From Bordetella parapertussis (GTDB taxonomy: Bacteria; Pseudomonadota; Gammaproteobacteria; Burkholderiales; Burkholderiaceae_C), in assembly GCA_945890735.1 (NCBI GenBank), contig CAMDCZ010000027.1, positions 1 through 30,011 on the forward strand: 30,011 bases of DNA, given 5' to 3'. Below the pieces are notes generated by a model, which worked only from the letters and a program-made list of their open reading frames with translations, was not told where the DNA came from and made no database searches. The position numbers and the translations under genes were made by a program. Of the stretch, positions 7,627 to 13,676 are shown in pieces; the first letter of the stretch is position 1, and every line of letters begins with the position of its first letter.

Positions 7627-7803
7627 AGTGGTTTGACGCGGGTGCGTGAACGCGTGAGCCACCATCCCGAACAAGCCCTGCTGTTGTTACTCGCGGCGGG
7701 CGGGATGGGCTTGCTGATGATCAGGGCTTGGTGGCGCAGGCGGCCACTTGCATGTCACATGCATTCAAACCGCTCTACTGGGAGCAAGTCCTTCGGCCCG
7801 TGA
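7627..7803 (+). pseudogene. Possible C-terminal membrane-helix remnant of the HupE-like protein
   Basis: Directly after the TAA at 7624-7626 the same frame remains open for 58 codons. It encodes HHPEQALLLLLAAGGMGLLMI followed by RAWWRRR, a single membrane helix with a positive cytoplasmic end, as at the C-terminus of HupE-type proteins. It has no obvious ribosome-binding site of its own, though GTG codons at 7642 and 7654 could start a small protein. Confidence 0.35.
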
Positions 7804-7926
7804 ACAACACGGATGCCTATTTGTTGGCATTGGCTGTCAAAGAAGGTGGGTGTATGGCCACGTTCGATCAAAAACGATCACTCACCTGGGTAAGCCCAGC
7901 CCAGCCACATCACTGATCGTGTTGGG
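7728..7926 (+). pseudogene. Remnant of a PIN-domain (VapC-like) toxin
   Basis: A 62-codon open stretch contains NTDAYLLALAVKEGGCMATFDQ. This matches the C-terminal part of VapC toxins, including the third catalytic Asp (TDAYL) and the aspartate in TFD. The expected final strand (SLIVLG) is found in another frame at about 7909-7926, so there is a frameshift. The N-terminal two thirds, with the first acidic residues, and any antitoxin gene are missing. Confidence 0.6.
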
Positions 7927-7932
7927 GCAGTT

Positions 7933-7975
7933 CAGTTGCCACCCACATAGGGGTTGCTGCGCCGCTCGCGGTCAA
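7933..7975 (-). repeat. 43-bp direct repeat, copy B (relic of an MBL-gene 3' end)
   Basis: Read on the minus strand it encodes DRERRSNPYVGGN and a stop, in the same frame as the end of the MBL gene at 430-473. Only 3 of 43 bases differ. The rest of that gene is absent: the response regulator gene ends at 7977. It is a gene fragment left by duplication or recombination. Confidence 0.8.
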
Positions 7976-7976
7976 G

Positions 7977-8618
7977 TCACGGGTGGTCAGCGGGGGGCGC
8001 AAAGTCTTTGCACAAGGTCAGCAAATCGGAGAGGGTATTGACCTCCATTTTCGCCAAGACCTGGGCGCGGTGTTTTTTCACGGTGTCAGCCATGATGCCC
8101 GTGAGCACGGCAATCGCTTTGTTGCCATGGCCTGACCGCATCAGCTCAAAAATCATCACTTCACGCGGGCTCAGGCTGGCAAACCGCTGAGCCACCATGG
8201 CCAAGCGCTTGTCGTTGGCCGCCCGCGCCATGTCAATCGCCAAGCCTTTGTCAATCGCTGCTTGGAGCTGGCTGTGGGCAAAGGGCTTCCACAAAAAATC
8301 CACCGCGCCGCCCTTCATCGCATCAATGATCTCTTGGCTTTGGCTTTCGCCGCTGATGAAAACGATGGGCAAACTGGAGGCTTGTGCTGCCAGGGTCTGC
8401 TGCAGCTCCAAACCACTCATCCCCGGCATGCGCATGTCCAGCACCAGCACAGCAGGGCTCAACACCTGGACCTGGGTCAAAAACTCGGCTGCACCGCTGA
8501 AGGCACTCACGCTGTAGCCCAAGTGGCGCAGCAAATCGGTCAAATGGCTTCGGATGTCGCCATCGTCCTCCACCAGGTAAACCTGACCGACTTTGCTGAT
8601 GCGGTTGGGCTGGCTCAT
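7977..8618 (-). CDS. FixJ/NarL-type response regulator, orphan
   Basis: A 213-residue regulator. The receiver domain (about 12-125) has EDD at 17-19, phospho-acceptor Asp61 in VLVLDMRMPGMSG and KPF near residue 110. The LuxR-type helix-turn-helix (about 148-205) contains LSPREVMIFELMRSG, NKAIA and TVKKHRAQVLAKM. FixJ/TodR-like proteins with this MRMPGMSG motif are usually paired with a histidine kinase; none is encoded nearby. The start is uncertain: ATG at 8618 (used here) or GTG at 8633. It is divergent from the RodZ-like/bactofilin/MreB cassette and might regulate it, which is speculation. Confidence 0.88.
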   Translation of the reverse strand: MSQPNRISKVGQVYLVEDDGDIRSHLTDLLRHLGYSVSAFSGAAEFLTQVQVLSPAVLVLDMRMPGMSGLELQQTLAAQASSLPIVFISGESQSQEIIDAMKGGAVDFLWKPFAHSQLQAAIDKGLAIDMARAANDKRLAMVAQRFASLSPREVMIFELMRSGHGNKAIAVLTGIMADTVKKHRAQVLAKMEVNTLSDLLTLCKDFAPPADHP

Positions 8619-8828
8619 GGCGTAACGCAGCACCTGCGTCTGGCTGGCTCAGACCAGGCCACTGGCGACAACAAAAAAGGGGTCAACAAGAGAGTGGGGC
8701 GCATCAAGGTTTGATTGTGAATCCTGAGACTTATTTCAGAAAGCTTCAAATGAATACTTGCGCAGTACACACTGACAAATAATCATGTGAACATGTGAGC
8801 AATTCCCCATTTCGGGGTGTGCATCGAA

Positions 8829-8857
8829 CTGACAAAGTGAAATATTCTCAATATGTA
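8829..8857 (+). promoter_or_regulatory. Possible promoter for the shape-gene cassette
   Basis: CTGACA (8829-8834) is followed after 17 bp by TATGTA (8852-8857), about 20 bp before the ATG at 8879. The -10 match is only partial. The surrounding 8640-8878 interval is AT-richer than its neighbours and holds no gene. Confidence 0.3.
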
Positions 8858-8878
8858 CAAACGCACCACCGCTGCACC

Positions 8879-9220
8879 ATGAACGCCCAAACCAGCGATC
8901 AAAATCGCATGTGGACGTCGTTTGGCCAAGTGCTCAAAAAGCAACGCGAGCTGCAAAACCTGTCTTGTGCCGACATCGGCAAAAAAATCGGCTTGTCTGC
9001 CGAGCAGGTGCAGGCCATGGAGGAGGGGCGGCACGAGGCCTTCAAAAAGACGGCGCAGCCCGTTTGGTGGTTTTTGCGTTTGTACGCCAAGAAACTGGGC
9101 ATCGATCTGCCCATCGACAGCACCGGCCCGGTCCAAGCCGGTCGTGCGCCCCAAGGCGTGAACCAAGCCATTCCTTCTTTTTTACTCAAACCCAACCCTG
9201 GCAACTGCGATGGACACTGA
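8879..9220 (+). CDS. RodZ-like helix-turn-helix protein without membrane anchor
   Basis: A 113-residue cytoplasmic protein. Residues about 13-75 form an XRE/RodZ-type HTH: FGQVLKKQRELQNLSCADIG, then AMEEGRHEAF, then FLRLYAKKLGID. The EEGxxxAF...FLRxYAKxLGID pattern is that of the RodZ N-terminal domain, which binds MreB. Unlike full RodZ it has no transmembrane helix or periplasmic domain; a short Gly/Pro-containing tail ends the protein. It overlaps the bactofilin gene by 11 nt. No clear ribosome-binding site precedes ATG 8879; a GTG at 8795 in frame is an alternative. Its place before bactofilin and mreB supports a cytoskeletal adaptor role, though DNA binding cannot be excluded. Confidence 0.8.
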   Translation: MNAQTSDQNRMWTSFGQVLKKQRELQNLSCADIGKKIGLSAEQVQAMEEGRHEAFKKTAQPVWWFLRLYAKKLGIDLPIDSTGPVQAGRAPQGVNQAIPSFLLKPNPGNCDGH

Positions 9221-9557
9221 CATCTTGGAAGACAACGACCACAAGGCCAACGATTTGTTCATCCCCAACGGGGTGGTGTTTGTCGGCACCATCAGCGTGC
9301 CGGGTTTGGCCCAAATCAATGGCCGCATCACCGGTGAAATCACCGCGAACGCCCTGGACATTGGTCCCTTGGGGCACATCAGCGGCAAAGTGCGCGCCAA
9401 GAAAATGGATGTCCATGGCACCTTGAGCGAAGATGTGGTGTGCCAAGGCTTGTTGCAAATCCGCAAGACTGGCAAAGTCTCTGGCAAGCTCAGTTATGCC
9501 GATATTGACATCGAGCGCGGCGGTCAATTCGAAGGCGATATGCAGTCCATCGCCTAA
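9210..9557 (+). CDS. Bactofilin (polymer-forming cytoskeletal protein)
   Basis: A 115-residue protein with the repeating right-handed beta-helix pattern of bactofilins (DUF583). It runs from FVGTISVPGLAQINGRITGE through ISGKVRAKKMDVHGTLSED and GKVSGKLSYADIDIERGGQFEGDM. Short non-helical tails flank the core, as usual. Bactofilins self-assemble into filaments without nucleotide and position cell-wall enzymes. It overlaps the HTH gene by 11 nt and ends 3 bp before the MreB gene, so the three genes are very probably cotranscribed and translationally coupled. Confidence 0.92.
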   Translation: MDTDILEDNDHKANDLFIPNGVVFVGTISVPGLAQINGRITGEITANALDIGPLGHISGKVRAKKMDVHGTLSEDVVCQGLLQIRKTGKVSGKLSYADIDIERGGQFEGDMQSIA

Positions 9558-9560
9558 GCC

Positions 9561-10604
9561 ATGCTGACCTTCATCTCCAAGTGGCTGTCAACCGACTTGG
9601 CCATCGACCTGGGCACTGCCAACACCCTGATTTACGCCAAAGACCAGGGCGTGGTGTTGGATGAGCCGTCGGTGGTGGCGATCCAGCAGATGGGTGGCAT
9701 GGGCACCAAAAAAACCATCCTGGCCGTGGGCACAGAGGCCAAAAGCATGTTGGGCCGGGTGCCCGCCAACATCGAGGCGATCCGCCCCATGAAAGACGGC
9801 GTGATCGCGGACTTCACGATCACCGAGCAAATGCTCAAGCATTTCATTCGGCAAATCCATCCCAACAGCTTGCTGCGCCCGAGCCCGCGCATTGTCATTT
9901 GTGTGCCCTGCGGGTCAACCCAGGTTGAGCGACGCGCCATCCGTGAGTCGGCCTTGGGTGCGGGCGCCTCGGAGGTTTTTTTGATCGAAGAGCCGATGGC
10001 TGCTGCCATCGGTGCGGGCTTGCCGGTGGCTGATGCCTGCGGCTCCATGGTGGTCGACATTGGCGGGGGCACCACCGAGGTTGGCATCATCTCCCTGGGC
10101 GGCATGGTCTACAAAGGCAGTGTGCGCATTGGCGGTGACAAATTCGATGAAGCCATCGTCAACTACATCCGCCGCAATTACGGCATGTTGATCGGCGACC
10201 AAACCGCTGAGATGCTCAAAAAAGAAATTGGCCTGGCCTTTCCCAATGCCGACTTCAAGGAGATGGAGGTCACCGGGCGCAACCTCAGCCAAGGCATTCC
10301 CCAGTCGTTCACCGTGACCTCCTCAGAGGTGCTGGAAGCACTGGCCGAACCGCTCAACGGTTTGATCATGGCCATCAAGATTGCCCTGGAAAACACCCCG
10401 CCCGAGCTCAGCTCGGACATCGCTGAGCGCGGCATCATGCTCACCGGCGGCGGCGCCTTGCTCAAAGACCTCGACCGCTTGATCACGGAAGAAACCGGTT
10501 TGCCCTGTTTGTTGGCGGAGGACCCGCTCAGTTGCGTGGTGCGTGGCTGCGGCATGGCCTTGGAGCGACTCGACGGCGTGGCCGGCATCTTCACGAACGA
10601 CTAA
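9561..10604 (+). CDS. MreB-family rod-shape actin homologue (paralogue not linked to mreC)
   Basis: A 347-residue actin-fold ATPase. Phosphate-1 motif AIDLGTANTLIY (about 14-25), connect motif IEEPMAAAIGAG (about 140-151), phosphate-2 VVDIGGGTTEVGIIS (about 165-179) and adenosine motif IMLTGGGALLKDLDRL (about 293-308) are all intact, so it should bind and hydrolyse ATP. MreB filaments guide lateral cell-wall synthesis at the inner membrane. The usual mreB is followed by mreC, mreD and a PBP2 gene; here the next gene is on the opposite strand and overlaps its end by 14 nt. It is therefore probably a second MreB specialised to work with the bactofilin and RodZ-like protein. Confidence 0.9.
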   Translation: MLTFISKWLSTDLAIDLGTANTLIYAKDQGVVLDEPSVVAIQQMGGMGTKKTILAVGTEAKSMLGRVPANIEAIRPMKDGVIADFTITEQMLKHFIRQIHPNSLLRPSPRIVICVPCGSTQVERRAIRESALGAGASEVFLIEEPMAAAIGAGLPVADACGSMVVDIGGGTTEVGIISLGGMVYKGSVRIGGDKFDEAIVNYIRRNYGMLIGDQTAEMLKKEIGLAFPNADFKEMEVTGRNLSQGIPQSFTVTSSEVLEALAEPLNGLIMAIKIALENTPPELSSDIAERGIMLTGGGALLKDLDRLITEETGLPCLLAEDPLSCVVRGCGMALERLDGVAGIFTND

Positions 10605-12084
10605 AGCGCAGTGCCCCGTCGTTCAAACGGCCAAAGCGCAAACCCAGCAGATCCCGCAAGTAGTTTTGATGGACCCGCCACGGGCCGTGGTCACCTTGCT
10701 TGGGCAGCAAGTCGTTGCTGCGGGTGACGTAGCCTGAGCTGAAGTCCATGAACGGATGTGCGGTCATCGGCCGCGCTGGGGTCGGGCGCACCTCGCGGTA
10801 CGCGTGTTGATCCATGTGCTTGAGCAGGCGACAAACAAAACCGGCGATCAAATCGGCCTTCAAGGTCCAAGACGCATTCGAGTAGCCAAAGGTTGCCGCG
10901 ACATTGGGCAAACCCGACAACATGCAGCCCTTGTAACTGAAGGATTGGCCCGGATCAAAAGACACACCGTCGACGGAAAACGCCACATCGCCCAAGACAT
11001 TGAGTTGCAAACCGGTGGCCACGACGACGATGTCAGCCGCCAGCGCTTTGCCACTTTGCAGGGTCAAGCCCGTGGCCGTGAAATGCGCGATCTGGTCGGT
11101 CACCACGCTGGCACGACCCGCTTTCAGGGCTTTGAACAAATCGCCATCGGGCAGTGCGCAGACCCGCTGCGTCCAAGGGTTGTAGCGCGGTGTGAAATGC
11201 GTTCGCACATCAAAACCGGGCCCCAAGGCTTGGCGCACCATGCCCACCAAATACTTTTTCAAGAAGACGGGTTGTCGCCGCGCCAATTGGAAATACGTCA
11301 GGCCTTGCAAAATATTTTTCCAGCGGGCAATGGCATGCGCCCAAGCCTGGGGCAACCAGCGCCCAAGCAGCATGGGCAGCGGGTCCTGGCTGGGCAAGCT
11401 GACCACATACGAGGGCGAGCGCTGCAACATGGTCACGTGTGCGGCCGTGTTGGCCATGGCCGGCACCAGCGTGACGGCCGTCGCCCCGCTGCCAATCACC
11501 ACCACGCGTTTGTTGGCATGGCTCAAGCCAGCGGGCCAAAACTGGGGATACACCAGCTCGCCCTTGAAGTCGTCTTGCTGCGCAAACACCGGCTGGTGAC
11601 CGCGCTCGTAGCTGTAATAGCCGCCGCACAAATGCACAAAGCGGGCGCGTTGTTGCACGGTCTCGCCATTGGCCAGCACGGCGGTCAAGGTCCAACAAGC
11701 CTCCAGGCTGGACCATTCGGCCTGCGTGACGCGCAAACCGTAGCTGATGCCTTGGTCAACACCCGTTTCCTTCGCCGCGTCTTGGATGTAGCGCAGGATC
11801 GACGCCCCATCGGCCATGGTTTGGGCGCCGACCCAAGGCTTGAACGCATAACCCAGCGTCAGCATGTCCGAGTCTGAGCGCACCCCAGGGTAGCGGAACA
11901 AATCCCAGGTGCCACCCATCTGAGCCCTGGCTTCCCAAATGCGCCAGGTCTTGTCCGGGCACTGGGCTTGCAAATGGCGCGCGGCGCCGATGCCAGATAA
12001 GCCCGCGCCAATGATCAAGACATCCAACACAGGAAGACCCGATGGGTGGATTGACTTTGCAACCGGTGGACCCACAGGACTCAC
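10591..12084 (-). CDS. Flavin-dependent monooxygenase, EthA-like
   Basis: A protein of about 497 residues. The FAD Rossmann motif is GAGLSGIGAARHL near the N-terminus, followed by MGGTWDLFRYPGVRSDSDM, almost diagnostic for the EthA branch of Baeyer-Villiger monooxygenases. The NADPH Rossmann motif is VVVIGSGATAVTLVP. The fingerprint FxGxxxHxxxW reads FKGELVYPQFW, so its histidine is a tyrosine (about residue 179, codon 11548-11550). The family inserts oxygen into ketones or oxidises S/N atoms; the substrate here is unknown. GTG 12084 overlaps the xth stop (GTGA); GTG 12090 is the alternative. It follows xth and is translationally coupled to it. Confidence 0.87.
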   Translation of the reverse strand: MSPVGPPVAKSIHPSGLPVLDVLIIGAGLSGIGAARHLQAQCPDKTWRIWEARAQMGGTWDLFRYPGVRSDSDMLTLGYAFKPWVGAQTMADGASILRYIQDAAKETGVDQGISYGLRVTQAEWSSLEACWTLTAVLANGETVQQRARFVHLCGGYYSYERGHQPVFAQQDDFKGELVYPQFWPAGLSHANKRVVVIGSGATAVTLVPAMANTAAHVTMLQRSPSYVVSLPSQDPLPMLLGRWLPQAWAHAIARWKNILQGLTYFQLARRQPVFLKKYLVGMVRQALGPGFDVRTHFTPRYNPWTQRVCALPDGDLFKALKAGRASVVTDQIAHFTATGLTLQSGKALAADIVVVATGLQLNVLGDVAFSVDGVSFDPGQSFSYKGCMLSGLPNVAATFGYSNASWTLKADLIAGFVCRLLKHMDQHAYREVRPTPARPMTAHPFMDFSSGYVTRSNDLLPKQGDHGPWRVHQNYLRDLLGLRFGRLNDGALRFSRS

Positions 12085-12890
12085 CCCCACAAGGCTTTGT
12101 CATAGGCCACGGTCACCGGTGCGTGGTCTGAGAACTTCTCGTCTTTGTAAATGGACACCTGCTTGGCCAACGCCGCCAAGGCGGGTGTCGCCAAGTGGTA
12201 GTCCAGACGCCAACCCACGTTGTTCGCGTAGGCCTGGCCACGGTTGCTCCACCAGGTGTAGCAAGCATCGGTGGTGTCGGGGTGCAGTTGTCGGTACACA
12301 TCCACCATGCCGCCGTCGGTGGTCAAGCGCGTCATCCAAGCCCGCTCCTCAGGCAAGAAGCCCGAGTTTTTCTGGTTGCTGCGCCAGTTTTTCAGGTCCT
12401 TTTCCTGGTGCGCGATGTTCACGTCGCCACACACAATGAACTCGCGTTTCTTTTTCAAAGCCATCAGGTGCGGTTCGATCGCGTCCAAAAAGCGGTACTT
12501 GGCTGCTTGCCGTTCGGGGCCCGAAGACCCGCTGGGGAAATACACGCTCAACAAGGACAGTTTGCGTTTGGGGGTGTCAAAGCGCAGTTCCAGGCAGCGG
12601 CCTTCGGCGTCGAACTCGCCACCGTCAAAACCTTCAATCACCGCGCTGGGCGCATGTCGGGTGTAGATGCCGACGCCTGAATAGCCTTTTTTCTGGGCGC
12701 AGTGAAAGTAGCCGTTCAAACCCGCCATGACCTCGAACTTGCCCGCCAGGTCAGGTGTTTGGGCCTTGATTTCTTGCACACACATACAATCCGGCTTGGC
12801 TTTTTCAAGCCAGTTTTCAAGGCCTTTGCTGCTCGCCGAGCGGATGCCGTTGAGGTTGAGGCTGGTGAGTTTGAACAAGGAATCCCCCAT
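12081..12890 (-). CDS. xth: Exodeoxyribonuclease III (AP endonuclease)
   Basis: A 269-residue enzyme of the exonuclease-endonuclease-phosphatase fold. Active-site motifs are LNLNGIRSA, QEIKAQ (metal-binding Glu), GDVNIAH, WRLDYHLA and the terminal SDHAPV (catalytic Asp-His). It cleaves DNA at abasic sites in base-excision repair. The ATG at 12890 fits the normal family N-terminus; the frame stays open further upstream, but that part has no family similarity. The start codon overlaps the divergent pyrE start by 2 nt within a CATG. No clear ribosome-binding site precedes it; a TTG three codons later follows a GGGGGA and could be the true start. Confidence 0.92.
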   Translation of the reverse strand: MGDSLFKLTSLNLNGIRSASSKGLENWLEKAKPDCMCVQEIKAQTPDLAGKFEVMAGLNGYFHCAQKKGYSGVGIYTRHAPSAVIEGFDGGEFDAEGRCLELRFDTPKRKLSLLSVYFPSGSSGPERQAAKYRFLDAIEPHLMALKKKREFIVCGDVNIAHQEKDLKNWRSNQKNSGFLPEERAWMTRLTTDGGMVDVYRQLHPDTTDACYTWWSNRGQAYANNVGWRLDYHLATPALAALAKQVSIYKDEKFSDHAPVTVAYDKALWG

Positions 12891-13584
12891 GTCGTTGCAA
12901 GACACGCCAAACAATGTGGCGCAAGCGTTCATTGAATTCTCGCTGGAATCGGGGGTGCTGAAATTTGGCCGCTTCCAAACCAAAGCGGGGCGAACGTCCC
13001 CTTACTTTTTCAACGCCGGGCTGTTTGACGATGGCGCCAAGTTGAGCCGTTTGGCCGCCTTCTACGCCCAAGCCCTGCTCGCCAGCGATTTGCAATTCGA
13101 CATGGTGTTTGGCCCCGCCTACAAAGGCATCCCGCTGGGCGCGGCGGTCGCCATCGAGCTGGCCCGTTTGGGCCGTAACCTGCCGTTTGCCTACAACCGC
13201 AAGGAAGCCAAAGACCATGGCGAGGGCGGCAGTTTGGTGGGCGCGCCGCTCAAAGGCCGGGTCTTGATCGTGGACGATGTGATGAGTGCGGGCACGGCGG
13301 TGCGCGAATCGATTGCCCTGATCCAAGCCGCTGGCGCGCAGGCGTATGGCGTGGCCATCGCCTTGGACCGCCAGGAAATGGCCACCGAGGTGGTCGACGG
13401 ACAAGTGCGCGAGGTCCCTCACAGCGCGGTGCAATTTGTGCGCGAACAGCTGGGCTTGAAGGTTTGCGCCGTGGCGCAACTCACCGATTTGCTGACCTAC
13501 CTGCAGGCCCAGGGGGACATGGGCGAAGCGGCCACCCACTTGCCCGCGGTTCAAGCCTACCGTGACCGTTACGGGGTCGACTGA
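12889..13584 (+). CDS. pyrE: Orotate phosphoribosyltransferase
   Basis: A 231-residue enzyme converting orotate and PRPP to orotidine 5'-phosphate in pyrimidine synthesis. The PRPP-binding signature VLIVDDVMSAGTAVRES is at about residues 125-141. GPAYKGIPLGAAVA and the catalytic loop YNRKEAKDHGEGG are intact, as is the N-terminal GVLKFGRFQTKAGRTSPYFF. ATG 12889 is preceded by AAGGA at a good distance, which lies inside the divergent xth gene. Confidence 0.95.
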   Translation: MSLQDTPNNVAQAFIEFSLESGVLKFGRFQTKAGRTSPYFFNAGLFDDGAKLSRLAAFYAQALLASDLQFDMVFGPAYKGIPLGAAVAIELARLGRNLPFAYNRKEAKDHGEGGSLVGAPLKGRVLIVDDVMSAGTAVRESIALIQAAGAQAYGVAIALDRQEMATEVVDGQVREVPHSAVQFVREQLGLKVCAVAQLTDLLTYLQAQGDMGEAATHLPAVQAYRDRYGVD

Positions 13585-13676
13585 ACCGGTTCGTCATTGG
13601 CGGGACAAACCCGCTGTCTCATTTCACGGCCAGCCCCTAAACTGGCTCGGTTGTCAGTTGTTGTTGGAGTCCCCCC

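Noticed and set aside
431..7975. Site-specific integration (att sites) explaining the 43-bp repeat
   Set aside because: No integrase or mobility gene is present, and the intact gene body lies between the repeats, which does not fit the usual 3'-end integration layout. A gene-fragment origin is simpler.
8805..8817. CCCC-ATTTC-GGGG inverted repeat upstream of the HTH gene
   Set aside because: Only a 4-bp stem and no T-run; too weak to call a terminator or operator.
10756..11877. 373-codon plus-strand open frame
   Set aside because: Antisense shadow of the EthA-like monooxygenase, which has clear Rossmann motifs.
13625..13655. Possible terminator between pyrE and the oxidoreductase gene
   Set aside because: GCCAG...CTGGC gives only a 5-bp stem with a long loop and no T-tract.
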